DNA from: Parasphingopyxis sp.
GTDB taxonomy: Bacteria; Pseudomonadota; Alphaproteobacteria; Sphingomonadales; Sphingomonadaceae
DNA length: 64,000 bases
Assembly (NCBI RefSeq): GCF_028279465.1
Contig: NZ_JANQNS010000004.1
Span: forward strand, 1 to 64,000
Direction: 5' to 3'
Shown: piece by piece, positions 17,312 through 26,007 of the stretch
Position numbering within the stretch: the first letter of the stretch is position 1
Layout: every line of letters starts with the position of its first letter
The notes under the pieces: model-generated
What the model saw: only the letters and a program-made list of their open reading frames with translations
Database searches by the model: none
What the model was told of the DNA's origin: nothing
Made by a program: the position numbers and the translations under genes

Positions 17312-18348
17312 CCGATCCGTTACTCTCCGCCCGCAGCCTGACCAAGTCGTGGTATGGCCGCCCCGTGCTTCGCGATGTCGATCTCGACTTGCGCAAGGGA
17401 CAGGTCACGGCGGTGCTCGGTCCGTCCGGCGCGGGCAAGTCGACTTTGCTGCGCGCGATCGCCGGACTCGAGCGCGTCGATAGTGGCACCATTGCGTGCA
17501 ATGGTGAGCTGCTGACCGATGGCGCCGTCCGGGTGCAGCCCGAAGACCGCAATATCGGTATCGTCTTTCAGGATTTCGCGCTCTTTCCGCATCTGACCGC
17601 GCTCGGCAATGTGCTGTTCGGTCTGCGCCGGCATCCGCGCAGCGCGCGGCGCGACATGGCGATGGCGAAGCTTGCGGCGGTCGAACTTGCCGAAAAGGCC
17701 AATGCCTATCCGCATACGCTGTCGGGCGGCGAGCAGCAGCGCGTGGCGCTCGCTCGCGCGCTCGCGCCCGAACCGGAGATCATCCTTCTGGACGAGGCCT
17801 TTTCCGGGCTCGATGCGCGGTTGCGCGAGGCACTCCGCGAAACGACGCTGGCCGCGCTCAAGGCCTCCGGCGCGGCCGTGCTGATCGTTACCCATGACGC
17901 GACCGAAGCCATGTTCATGGCCGACGAACTCGCCCTGATGGTCGATGGTGCGATCATCCAGTCGGGACCGCCCGCTTCCGTCTATCGCAGTCCGGTCGCC
18001 ACCCCGGCGGCGCGGCTCCTGGGCGAAGTCAATGAATGGAGCGGGCGCGTGGAATCGGGTGCGCTAGTCACCCCTTTCGGCAGCCTCGCCGCACCCGGCT
18101 TGGTCGACGGCGCAGCGGCGACCGCGCTGGTGCGTCCGGAAGGCGTCGTGCTGACCAGCGCCGAGGCGGGCGGCTACAGGATCGTCGGCCGCCATCTGCT
18201 CGGCGCATCGACGGTCTTCGCGGTTGCCGCGCCAGGCGGTGACATCTGGCAGGCCCGTATGGCGACGGCGATTGCGCCCAATACCGATACGGTTGACATT
18301 ACGCTCGATGCCGGCCTGGCCAGCGTCGCGCAGGCCGAGCGCGATTAG
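17308..18348 (+). CDS. fbpC: Ferric iron ABC transporter, ATP-binding protein
   Basis: This 346-residue ATPase has Walker A (GPSGAGKST), Q-loop (VFQDFALFPHL), signature (LSGGEQQRVALARAL), Walker B (ILLDEAFSGLD) and H-loop (VTHDATEA). A C-terminal TOBE-like regulatory domain follows (residues about 240-346, with VRPEGV). The best start is a TTG at 17308, overlapping the permease stop as TTGA and placing the protein at the usual family length (MTDPLLSARSLTKSW). It powers Fe(III) import with FbpA and FbpB. Confidence 0.92.
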   Translation: MTDPLLSARSLTKSWYGRPVLRDVDLDLRKGQVTAVLGPSGAGKSTLLRAIAGLERVDSGTIACNGELLTDGAVRVQPEDRNIGIVFQDFALFPHLTALGNVLFGLRRHPRSARRDMAMAKLAAVELAEKANAYPHTLSGGEQQRVALARALAPEPEIILLDEAFSGLDARLREALRETTLAALKASGAAVLIVTHDATEAMFMADELALMVDGAIIQSGPPASVYRSPVATPAARLLGEVNEWSGRVESGALVTPFGSLAAPGLVDGAAATALVRPEGVVLTSAEAGGYRIVGRHLLGASTVFAVAAPGGDIWQARMATAIAPNTDTVDITLDAGLASVAQAERD

Positions 18349-19022
18349 CCTGTTACCGCTGGCGGCTCGTCCAACCGTTTCGCGAGTTTCACCAGCAGGA
18401 TAATGAGCGGCGGCACGAGTATGGCGGAGAGCACGATCTTTGCTAGCATCTGCCCGGCGAGCAGCGATCCGATCGGAAACTCGCCGTAAAAGGCGACCGT
18501 GATGAAGATCAGCGTATCGACCGACTGGCTCAGCGCCGAGGCGATCGCGCCGCGGATCATCACACCGGTGCCGCTATCGCCGGCCGCGCCGCGCAGCGCA
18601 TCGAATATCTTGACGTTGAGCAATAGCGACACGCCATAGGCGATCGGCCCGGCGAGCATGATACGGGGCGTCTGCGACAGGACGGTCTCGAATGCGGTGA
18701 GATTTTCCGGCGGCATCTTGTCCGACGGCGGCAGGGACAGCACGAGCGCGATCAGCATGACCGATACGGCCAGCGGGACGAAGCCGAACAGCACGAGGCG
18801 GTTGGCAGTCTTTTGCCCGTGGGTCTGCGCGACGGTGCTCGAGATCACCACCAGCATCAGAAAGGCGAAGATGCCCGCTTCGACCGCCAGCGGTCCGAGC
18901 GCGACTTGCTTGAAGGCCAGCACGCCGGCAATGCAGGTCATGCCGCCATAAAGGATTGAAAAAATGAAGAGTGAGCGCGATAGCGTCGCGGGAGCATGCG
19001 GAGGGGATGATGCGGTTGACAT
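18345..19022 (-). CDS. yhhQ: Queuosine precursor transporter (YhhQ/VUT family)
   Basis: This 225-residue membrane protein has about six hydrophobic helices. It carries the family hallmark IRGAIASALSQSVDTLIFI, and KIFDALR is also typical. Family members import queuine or preQ precursors for tRNA modification. The start at 19022 has AGAGGA 5 bases upstream. Its last 4 bases overlap the convergent fbpC stop, so the two genes share no room for a terminator. It diverges from the kinase at 19092. Confidence 0.85.
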   Translation of the reverse strand: MSTASSPPHAPATLSRSLFIFSILYGGMTCIAGVLAFKQVALGPLAVEAGIFAFLMLVVISSTVAQTHGQKTANRLVLFGFVPLAVSVMLIALVLSLPPSDKMPPENLTAFETVLSQTPRIMLAGPIAYGVSLLLNVKIFDALRGAAGDSGTGVMIRGAIASALSQSVDTLIFITVAFYGEFPIGSLLAGQMLAKIVLSAILVPPLIILLVKLAKRLDEPPAVTG

Positions 19023-19091
19023 CGCGATCCTCTATCCTGTTCCCCGCCCCAACAAAAGAGGGGCCATTGCGCGGCGAGAGGTGAGAGCGGT

Positions 19092-20078
19092 TTGAGCGAT
19101 ACAGAGTTTGACGTTTTGGCGATCGGCGATGCGGTCGTCGATGTGATCGCCCCGGCCGATGAAGCGCTTCTCCGTTCCGAAGGCGTGCCCAAGGGATCGA
19201 TGCGGGTGATCGATTGGGACGAGGCGCAGCGGCTCTACGCGCGCATGGGCCCAGCGCAGGAGACGAGCGGCGGCTCGGCTGCTAACAGCATGGCCGGGAT
19301 CGCCGCGCTTGGCGGACGCGCTGCCTTTGTCGGTCAGACAGGATCGGACCAGCTCGGAACGATATTTGCGCACGATATTCGCGCCCAGGGCGTCGCTTTC
19401 GAAACGCCGCCGCTGACCAACGATATCACCACGGGGCGCTGCCTCATTCTCGTTACGTCCGATGCGCAGCGCACGATGAACACCTACCGCGGCGCGTCCG
19501 AATATTTGTCGGTCGACGCCATCGATCCTGATCAGATCGCGCGCGCGACTATCGTCTATCTCGAAGCTTACCTCTGGGATCACGAAGCGCCGCGCGCCGC
19601 GATGAAGCAGGCGGCCGATCTGGCCCATGCGGCGGGCCGTCCCGTCGCTTTCACCCTGTCGGACATCGCCTGTATCGATCGCCATCGGCCGGATTTTCGC
19701 GCGCTGCTCGAGAGCGGTCGGGTCGATATCCTATTCGGCAATGAGGAAGAGGCCCGGGCGCTGGCCGGGCGGACGGATCTGGATGCTGCGGTGGCCGATC
19801 TCGCCAGCCATGTCGATCTTTGCGTCATTACGCGGGGCGCGCGTGGCGCGATGGCCGTACAAGATGGAGAGACGGTGGCTGTTCCGGCCGTCACGCCGCG
19901 TGCGGTGGTCGATACGACGGGTGCGGGCGACCTGTTCGCCGCCGGCTTCCTTGCCAGCCATGCGCGCCGGCGGCCGCTGAAAACCAGCCTTGCACTCGGC
20001 GCGCGGACGGCGGCCGAAGTGATCGCCGATTATGGCGCGCGTCCGCTCGGCAAATTGCCGCACCTGATCGACGATTGA
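19092..20078 (+). CDS. PfkB-family carbohydrate/nucleoside kinase, probably adenosine kinase
   Basis: This 328-residue PfkB kinase has the N-terminal signature GGSAANSMAGIAALGGRAAFVGQTGSD-type substrate lid region and the C-terminal DTTGAGDLFAAGFLASH motif whose GAGD aspartate is the catalytic base. Long-standing annotation of close sphingomonad and rhizobial relatives is adenosine kinase. That fits the neighbouring nucleoside transporter, cytidine deaminase and LOG-type hydrolase. The start is a TTG at 19092 with GAGAGG upstream. Specificity for adenosine over another nucleoside or sugar is inference. Confidence 0.82.
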   Translation: MSDTEFDVLAIGDAVVDVIAPADEALLRSEGVPKGSMRVIDWDEAQRLYARMGPAQETSGGSAANSMAGIAALGGRAAFVGQTGSDQLGTIFAHDIRAQGVAFETPPLTNDITTGRCLILVTSDAQRTMNTYRGASEYLSVDAIDPDQIARATIVYLEAYLWDHEAPRAAMKQAADLAHAAGRPVAFTLSDIACIDRHRPDFRALLESGRVDILFGNEEEARALAGRTDLDAAVADLASHVDLCVITRGARGAMAVQDGETVAVPAVTPRAVVDTTGAGDLFAAGFLASHARRRPLKTSLALGARTAAEVIADYGARPLGKLPHLIDD

Positions 20079-20141
20079 CCGTTTACAAGCCGCTGATCCG
20101 CCTTCATGCCGAACCATTATTCACCGTCAGGGGGCGACTGG

Positions 20142-20711
20142 ATGAACAGACTGGCCGTATATTGCGGCGCCAACAGCGGTACCGAACCGCATTTCGTTCG
20201 AACGGCCGAGAGGTTGGGTGGCGAACTGGCGGCGCGCGGGATCGGCCTCGTCTATGGCGGCGGCAAGCTAGGGTTGATGGGTGTCATCGCCGATTCCGCA
20301 CTCGATGCGGGCGGCGAGGTCCATGGCGTGATCCCCGAAGCGTTGGTCGATCTGGAGGTCGCGCATCAGGGGCTCACCGAGTTGCACATCGTATCGTCCA
20401 TGCATGAGCGCAAGGCGAAGATGACCGATCTGTGCGACGGTTTCATCGCGATGCCCGGCGGCATCGGTACGCTCGACGAGCTGTTCGAGGCCTGGTCGTG
20501 GAACGCGCTCGGCTATCATGCCAAGCCGTTCCTGCTCCTGAATGTCGATGGTTTCTGGGACTCGCTGATCGCGTTTGTCGACCATGTCGTCGCCAATGGC
20601 TTCATCTCGCCGGCGCGGCGCGAGCAACTATTGGTGGCGACCGATATCGGCGATGCGATCGAGCAACTCGCGACTGCCGGTAATGGCGCGAAACAGGGGA
20701 TGGTCTGGTAA
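20142..20711 (+). CDS. LOG-family nucleotide 5'-monophosphate phosphoribohydrolase (TIGR00730 type)
   Basis: This 189-residue Rossmann-like protein carries both LOG motifs: [10 protein letters not shown] near residue 45 and [12 protein letters not shown] near residue 105. Bacterial homologues hydrolyse AMP-type or cytokinin monophosphates to base plus ribose 5-phosphate. The ATG at 20142 begins the conserved [13 protein letters not shown]. It is followed 1 base later by the transporter gene, placing both in the nucleoside salvage group. Whether it makes cytokinins or simply recycles nucleotides cannot be told from the sequence. Confidence 0.88.
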   Translation: MNRLAVYCGANSGTEPHFVRTAERLGGELAARGIGLVYGGGKLGLMGVIADSALDAGGEVHGVIPEALVDLEVAHQGLTELHIVSSMHERKAKMTDLCDGFIAMPGGIGTLDELFEAWSWNALGYHAKPFLLLNVDGFWDSLIAFVDHVVANGFISPARREQLLVATDIGDAIEQLATAGNGAKQGMVW

Positions 20712-20712
20712 G

Positions 20713-21954
20713 ATGGAAGGCGGCGGTATCCTGATGAGCTTTGCCGGGATCCTCGTGATCCTGCTGATCGCGTTTCTGCTCTCGGCGAATCGCCGGGCGA
20801 TCCGGCTGCGCGTCGTCGCCGCGGCGTTTGCGCTGCAGGCGGGGATGGCGGTGCTCGTACTCTACACGCCTTGGGGCCGGGCCGGTATCGGCACCGCTGC
20901 GCAAGGTGTCTCCAGCCTGCTCGGCTATGCGCAGGAGGGGACGAACTTCATTTTCGGGCCGATGGCGTCGCCGGAATTGGGCGGTAACAGCTTTGCGCTG
21001 TCCGCGCTGACCGTCATCATCTTCTTCGCCTCGCTGATCTCCATCCTCTACTATCTCGGCATCATGCAGCTGATCGTGAAATGGGTCGGCGGCGCGATCC
21101 AGATCGTTACCGGCATCACCCGCGTCGAATCGCTGGCGGCGGCCTCCAACATCTTTGTCGGGCAGAGCGAATCGCCGCTCGTGATCCGGCCTTATCTCGC
21201 CGCGCTGACCAAGGCGCAGCTCTTTACGCTGATGAGCGTCGGTATGGCGGGCGTCGCGGGCACGATCCTCGCGGCCTACGCGGCGCTCCTGGGCAGCGAA
21301 GCGCTCCCCTTCCTGCTCGCCGCGGCCTTCATGTCGGCGCCGGGTGGTATATTAATGGCAAAGATCATGATGCCCGACGAACCCGGCGACATTACCGAGC
21401 CCGAAGCGCAGCCGGTCGGTGCGGACGATGAGCCGGAACCGGCCAATGTCATCATGGCCGCCGCGCAAGGCGCGCAGACAGGCGTCAAGCTGGCGGTGGC
21501 GGTTGGCGCGATGCTGCTTGCCTTTATCGCGCTCGTGGCGCTGGCCAACGGGCTACTCTCTGGTATCGGTGGCTGGTTCGGCATCGAAGAACTGACCTTC
21601 CAGCAGCTGCTCGGCTATATCTTCGCGCCGATCATGTTCCTGATCGGCGTGCCCTGGGAAGAGGCCGGACTCGCGGGCAGCCTGTTCGGCGAGAAGATCG
21701 TGCTCAACGAGTTCGTCGCCTTTATCAGCCTCGGCGCGGTCGAAGGGCAGCTCTCGACGCGCAGCTATGCCATCGTCACTTTCGCGCTGTGCGGTTTCGC
21801 TAATTTCAGCTCGATCGCGATCCAGATGGCGGTAACCGGGGGACTTGCGCCCAACCAGCGCCCGATGATCGCCAAGCTCGGCATCCGCGCGCTGGCCGCC
21901 GGTTCACTGGCCAATTTGATGAGCGCGGCGCTCGCCGGATTGCTGCTGAGCTGA
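20713..21954 (+). CDS. Concentrative nucleoside transporter (CNT/NupC family)
   Basis: This 413-residue inner-membrane protein has the CNT hallmark [40 protein letters not shown], a gate domain ([12 protein letters not shown]) and the C-terminal signature [39 protein letters not shown] proteins import nucleosides with sodium or protons. The ATG at 20713 directly follows the LOG stop (TAAG-ATG); a second ATG at 20734 is possible. Its context with a PfkB kinase and cytidine deaminase indicates nucleoside scavenging. Confidence 0.92.
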   Translation: MEGGGILMSFAGILVILLIAFLLSANRRAIRLRVVAAAFALQAGMAVLVLYTPWGRAGIGTAAQGVSSLLGYAQEGTNFIFGPMASPELGGNSFALSALTVIIFFASLISILYYLGIMQLIVKWVGGAIQIVTGITRVESLAAASNIFVGQSESPLVIRPYLAALTKAQLFTLMSVGMAGVAGTILAAYAALLGSEALPFLLAAAFMSAPGGILMAKIMMPDEPGDITEPEAQPVGADDEPEPANVIMAAAQGAQTGVKLAVAVGAMLLAFIALVALANGLLSGIGGWFGIEELTFQQLLGYIFAPIMFLIGVPWEEAGLAGSLFGEKIVLNEFVAFISLGAVEGQLSTRSYAIVTFALCGFANFSSIAIQMAVTGGLAPNQRPMIAKLGIRALAAGSLANLMSAALAGLLLS

Positions 21955-21999
21955 TAGAGGGACGCAGAGTTCACAACGCGCATTTTACAGGAATATATC

Positions 22000-22935
22000 G
22001 TGCCCGATACAGTCGCCTCCGTCTCGCTCAAGGATTCCGACAGCGATCTGGCCGCTTTCGCCGAAGAGATCGGCAATTCGTTCAAGACCTATGGGTTCGC
22101 GATCGTCTCCGATCACGGCATCTCCGCCGATCTGATCGCGCGGGCCGATGCGAAAGCGCGGGAGTTTTTCGCGCTGCCCGAAGATGTGAAACGCCAATAT
22201 CATGTGCCGGGCGGCGGTGGCGCGCGCGGCTATACGCCGTTCGGCATCGAAGTCGCCAAGGATGCGACCGAGGTTGATCTGAAAGAATTCTGGCATGTCG
22301 GCCGGTCGCTGCCCGAGGGCCATCGCTTTGCCGATCTGATGCCGGCTAATATCTGGCCGGAAGAGGTGGAGAGCTTCCACGATACGTTCACGGAGCTTTA
22401 CGCCGCGCTTGAACAGTCTGGCCTACGGATATTGACCGCCATCGCCACCTATCTCGGTCTGCCACCCGATTTCTTCGACGACACGGTCGAGGACGGCAAC
22501 TCGGTCATGCGGCTCATCCATTATCCGCCCGTGCCCGAAGATGCGCCGGGCGTCCGCGCCGCCGCGCATGAGGATATCAACACGATCACGCTGTTGCTCG
22601 GCGCGGAAGAGGCGGGGCTCGAACTGCTCGACGCGAATGGCAACTGGCTGCCGGTCAAGCCGAAGGAGGGTGAGCTAGCAGTCAACATCGGCGATATGCT
22701 GCAGCGGCTGACCAATCATGTGTTGCCCTCGACGACGCACCGCGTCGTCAATCCGGCGCCCGAACGGCGCGGCTTCTCGCGTTATTCGATGCCCTTCTTC
22801 CTGCACTTCCATCCCGATTACATGATCGAGACGCTGCCAAGCTGCATCAGCGAGGAGCGGCCCAACCGCTATCCCGAGCCGCTGAGCTCGCACGATTATC
22901 TGCAGGAACGCTTGCGCGAGATCGGCTTGATCTAG
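22000..22935 (+). CDS. 2-oxoglutarate/Fe(II)-dependent oxygenase (isopenicillin N synthase-like)
   Basis: This 311-residue protein has the DIOX_N start (FKTYGFAIVSDHG) and the double-stranded beta-helix iron site: H-x-D in AAHEDINTITLLL and the distal His in STTHRVVNP, with the arginine of RGFSRYSMPFF in the 2-oxoglutarate position. The start is a GTG at 22000 with AGGA upstream. It lies between the nucleoside transporter and the convergent cytidine deaminase. Members of this family hydroxylate or desaturate small metabolites; a nucleoside or base substrate is possible by context only. Confidence 0.85.
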   Translation: MPDTVASVSLKDSDSDLAAFAEEIGNSFKTYGFAIVSDHGISADLIARADAKAREFFALPEDVKRQYHVPGGGGARGYTPFGIEVAKDATEVDLKEFWHVGRSLPEGHRFADLMPANIWPEEVESFHDTFTELYAALEQSGLRILTAIATYLGLPPDFFDDTVEDGNSVMRLIHYPPVPEDAPGVRAAAHEDINTITLLLGAEEAGLELLDANGNWLPVKPKEGELAVNIGDMLQRLTNHVLPSTTHRVVNPAPERRGFSRYSMPFFLHFHPDYMIETLPSCISEERPNRYPEPLSSHDYLQERLREIGLI

Positions 22936-22944
22936 CGGCTGATT

Positions 22945-23409
22945 TTACTTTTCAGCGTCGTCGAGATTGTCTGCGCTGAAGCTGGCAGGCAGCAGCGCCG
23001 AAATTGTCGATACCGACACCGTCACGCCATCGCCTGAGGCCGAGACGATCTCGATATCGTGATCTGCCAGCGCCGCAGCTTCGGCAATCGCCTGCCGGCA
23101 GCCGCCACAGGGCGTCACGCTTTGCGCGCCGGTCAGTGTCCCATCCGCGCCAATATGGCCACCGGCAACCGCTATCCGGCGGACCTTGTCCAGCCCGAAG
23201 GCCTGCTGTGCAGACGTCAGCGCCGATATCTCCGCGCAAGTGCCGAGCCGGTAGCAGGCATTTTCCATATTGCTGCCGGTCGCGATACTGCCATCCTCGG
23301 CCTCGATCGCGCAGCCGACGGAAAAGCCAGAATAGCGCGCATGGGCGCGCTGCGCCGCCGAGCGGGCGAGGGCGACAAGCTCTGCGGTGCTGTGATGAGT
23401 ATCAGTCAT
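22945..23409 (-). CDS. cdd: Cytidine deaminase
   Basis: This 154-residue protein has the zinc-binding deaminase motif split as TCAEISALTSA (Cys-Ala-Glu) and PCGGCRQ (Cys-x-x-Cys), with the substrate-binding FSVGCAI..GSNMENACY region. The length is near that of homotetrameric Cdd enzymes (about 130-150). It converts cytidine to uridine and 2'-deoxycytidine to 2'-deoxyuridine, completing the salvage function suggested by the transporter and kinase upstream. It is convergent with the oxygenase, with 9 bases between stops. Confidence 0.92.
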   Translation of the reverse strand: MTDTHHSTAELVALARSAAQRAHARYSGFSVGCAIEAEDGSIATGSNMENACYRLGTCAEISALTSAQQAFGLDKVRRIAVAGGHIGADGTLTGAQSVTPCGGCRQAIAEAAALADHDIEIVSASGDGVTVSVSTISALLPASFSADNLDDAEK

Positions 23410-23453
23410 TTCACCGCTTTAGCGGAGATCTGGCCGATCACCAATATCGCGCG

Positions 23454-24233
23454 TCAGGCGGCGATCGCATGCTCGGTCTGCGGCTGGGCGTCCAGCCACT
23501 TCCAGGCGTCGCTTTCCTCGTCGGCGTCGAAACAGCGGATCTGGACGCGGAACAGCGGATCGAGCGCCTGGACCATCGTTTCCATCCAGTCCGGCGCGCC
23601 GACCAGCGCATAGCGGTCGAGCGTCCGGATCATGTCGCGCTTCATCGCCCAAAAATCCGCATCAGCGAGTCCGCTGGCCGCGAAGCCGCGATAGCTTTTG
23701 AACCGGCCGAGCAGCCGCTTCGGCTGGCCGAGCTTAAGCGCATCGTTGAAATGATCGGCCACGGCGTTCATCTGCGTGGCCGTCAGCTTGCCGTCGAGTT
23801 GAAAGCCCAGCACATTGGGGCTGTCGGTCTCGATGATTGTGAAAGCCGAGCGATGCGGCAGCTGTTCCTTACCCTCGACCCAGGCGAGCGCGCGGTCGCG
23901 TTCGTCCATGGTGAACGTCTCGTAGGAAATGCCGGGAAGCAGCGCGCTTTCAAGGCGTGCCGCCCAGCGCAGCCAAGTCGTGTCGGTGACGACAGCGATC
24001 CGGCCGAGCTTCTCGCGCTTGCCGATCAACTGCCAGCCGCGCGACATGATGTGCGGCAGGCCGTCGGTCTCAAAGCCTTCATAATCTTCGATCGTGCAGA
24101 AGAAGTGCGTCGTGTCATTGGCTTCGACCGCGGCCTCGAGCCGGTCGAGCAGCTCGTCCATCTCGGCGCGGGAGACTTTGCCGCCGAACTCTGCGGCGAT
24201 CACATTTTCACTGCTGGACAGGAAATTCAGCAT
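23454..24233 (-). CDS. Tandem SpoIIAA-like domain protein
   Basis: This 259-residue protein has two SpoIIAA-like units in one chain. The first (about 1-120) runs LNFLSSSENVIAAEFGGKVSRAEMDELLDRLE; the second (about 130-250) runs FTIIETDSPNVLGFQLDGKLTATQMNAVADHFNDAL. Both contain the DY-x-GF/SYRGF turn after the second strand. The ATG at 24233 has a strong AGGAGG 5 bases upstream, so the start is secure; the much longer open frame upstream is not used. Single-domain homologues are common stress- or membrane-associated proteins of unknown function. It diverges from the alcohol dehydrogenase. Confidence 0.8.
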   Translation of the reverse strand: MLNFLSSSENVIAAEFGGKVSRAEMDELLDRLEAAVEANDTTHFFCTIEDYEGFETDGLPHIMSRGWQLIGKREKLGRIAVVTDTTWLRWAARLESALLPGISYETFTMDERDRALAWVEGKEQLPHRSAFTIIETDSPNVLGFQLDGKLTATQMNAVADHFNDALKLGQPKRLLGRFKSYRGFAASGLADADFWAMKRDMIRTLDRYALVGAPDWMETMVQALDPLFRVQIRCFDADEESDAWKWLDAQPQTEHAIAA

Positions 24234-24384
24234 GATATCCTCCTTTTGAGTTTGGGGTGGGCCCACGACTCGTGGATACTCCAATGGTTCGCGGCGCGCA
24301 TTGATCCAGCGCAAGTTGGCGCGATTGGTCCGCGCTACGCCGTGGTTCATGCTATGATAGGCGCGACGGATGGGAGGAAATCGA

Positions 24385-25374
24385 ATGGCCGAGATGCGCG
24401 CCATGCAGTTGGACGGGCCCGAGCGCCCCTTGCGCGCTGTCACACGGGCCGTACCGGTACCGCGGGGTAGTGATCTGCTCGTCGCGATCCGTGCCTGCGG
24501 CGTCTGCCGTACCGATCTGCATGTCGCCGATGGCGATATCGATGCGGACCTCCCGATCGTGCCGGGGCACGAGATCGTCGGCACCGTCGCGGCGCTCGGG
24601 CCCGACGCCGAGGGTTTCGCCGAGGGCGACCGCGTCGGTGTGCCCTGGCTCGGGCGGAGCTGCGGCGAGTGTGCCTATTGCCGCGAAGGTCGGGAAAATC
24701 TGTGCGATGCGCCGTTGTTCACCGGCTTTTCCCGCGATGGCGGGTTTGCCACCCATGCGATTGCTGACGCGCGCTTCTGCCTGCCGATCCCGGAGGCATT
24801 CGACGATGTGCATGCCGCGCCGCTACTCTGCGCGGGGCTGATCGGCTACCGGTCACTGCGCATGGCGGGCGAGGGGCCTGATATCGGGCTCTATGGGTTC
24901 GGCGCGGCGGCGCATATCGTCGCGCAGGTTGCCGTCTGGCAGGGTCGCAACGTCTACGCCTTTACGCGCCCCGGCGATGCGGAAGCACAGGCTTTTGCGA
25001 AATCGCTCGGCTGCGTATGGGCGGGGTCGTCGGAGGAAGTGCCCCCGGTGTCGCTAGATGCGGCGATTATCTTCGCGCCGGTCGGCGCATTGGTGCCCGC
25101 AGGGCTGAAGGCCGTGCGCAAGCGCGGGCGCGTGGTGTGCGCGGGCATCCATATGAGCGACATCCCGGCCTTTCCCTATGCCGATCTTTGGGAGGAGCGG
25201 TCGATCCTGTCGGTCGCCAACCTGACGCGGCAGGACGGTATCGAGTTCATGGAGATCGCAGCGAAGGTGCCGGTGCGCACCCATGCGACGGCGTTACCGC
25301 TGAGCGAAGCCAATGCGGCGCTGGAGCGTCTGCGCGCGGGAGAGGTGGAGGGCGCGCTCGTCCTTTGTCCGTGA
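24385..25374 (+). CDS. Zinc-dependent alcohol dehydrogenase (medium-chain family)
   Basis: This 329-residue enzyme has GroES-like and Rossmann domains. Catalytic zinc ligands lie in CGVCRTDLH and VPGHEIVGTV, the structural zinc tetrad in CGECAYCREGRENLC, and the cofactor-binding glycine motif in GLYGFGAAAH. The shorter length and LTRQDGIEFMEIA segment match the adh_fam_2 subgroup. The start at 24385 has GGAGGA 6 bases upstream. It stands alone between divergent genes, and no substrate is indicated. Confidence 0.88.
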   Translation: MAEMRAMQLDGPERPLRAVTRAVPVPRGSDLLVAIRACGVCRTDLHVADGDIDADLPIVPGHEIVGTVAALGPDAEGFAEGDRVGVPWLGRSCGECAYCREGRENLCDAPLFTGFSRDGGFATHAIADARFCLPIPEAFDDVHAAPLLCAGLIGYRSLRMAGEGPDIGLYGFGAAAHIVAQVAVWQGRNVYAFTRPGDAEAQAFAKSLGCVWAGSSEEVPPVSLDAAIIFAPVGALVPAGLKAVRKRGRVVCAGIHMSDIPAFPYADLWEERSILSVANLTRQDGIEFMEIAAKVPVRTHATALPLSEANAALERLRAGEVEGALVLCP

Positions 25375-25395
25375 GAAGCCGACGTGCTGGAACCG

Positions 25396-25908
25396 TCAGG
25401 CCAATGCGCCGCCCGGCGTGAACGCCGGATCGTCAACGCTCACGTCTGTCGAAACCCGCTGCTCCTCGCACAAGGTTCGTTTGTACAGCGCGCCGTCCTT
25501 GAACCAGTGCCAGGTGCGGGAGCGCCGGTCGCCGCCATCCCCCAGTATGATGATTTCGACGAAATGCGCGCCGGGCTCATCGCGGCGGGTCAGGTTGAGC
25601 ATCAGCACATCGTCTTCGGTTTCCCAGGCATAGCCATGGAATGTCGGCATATCCCACCACAGCTTATCATCGCGATAGACGCCGGGGAGCCGTGCGCGAT
25701 GCTCGCGGCCGTCGTCCCAACGGAACAGATTGTGTTGAATATAGGCGGCTTCTCCGCTCCCCGGAAATTCGCAGACAATCCGCGCGGCATGGCGATCGAG
25801 CAGCGTGCCGTCAGCATCGATATGCCGGTACGTGCCCTCCCAGACGCCTTCGTGCCGGACCATGGCGGGCATCAGATCGTCTAGCAGTCGGCGCTTGCTC
25901 CGGTTCAT
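25396..25908 (-). CDS. Small lipocalin-like (DUF3598-related) protein, copy 1
   Basis: This 170-residue protein has no signal peptide. It is an evident paralogue of the protein at 41266-41766; both start with a RHEGVW-GTY motif and share HARxxC-type strand 3, YR-x-x-x-WWD and R-RTWHW-x-x-GAL segments. The pattern of short beta strands and WHW aromatics suggests a calycin-like barrel, and DUF3598 is the nearest family I can suggest. Function is unknown. It diverges from the LysR gene, a common arrangement for a regulator and its target. Confidence 0.65.
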   Translation of the reverse strand: MNRSKRRLLDDLMPAMVRHEGVWEGTYRHIDADGTLLDRHAARIVCEFPGSGEAAYIQHNLFRWDDGREHRARLPGVYRDDKLWWDMPTFHGYAWETEDDVLMLNLTRRDEPGAHFVEIIILGDGGDRRSRTWHWFKDGALYKRTLCEEQRVSTDVSVDDPAFTPGGALA

Positions 25909-26007
25909 TATGATCTCCTTGCCCGTTTTTCGGTGTGGCCGTTTATCACAGCCAAATTATGCGTTTCCAACAACCGATGGTATGCACCGGCCAGCCGGGA
26001 GGGAGAT

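Noticed and set aside
24234..24584. A longer N terminus for the SpoIIAA-like protein
   Set aside because: A strong AGGAGG at 5 bases from the ATG at 24233 and the start of the domain there argue against it; the extension overlaps the divergent dehydrogenase promoter and its 5' coding region.
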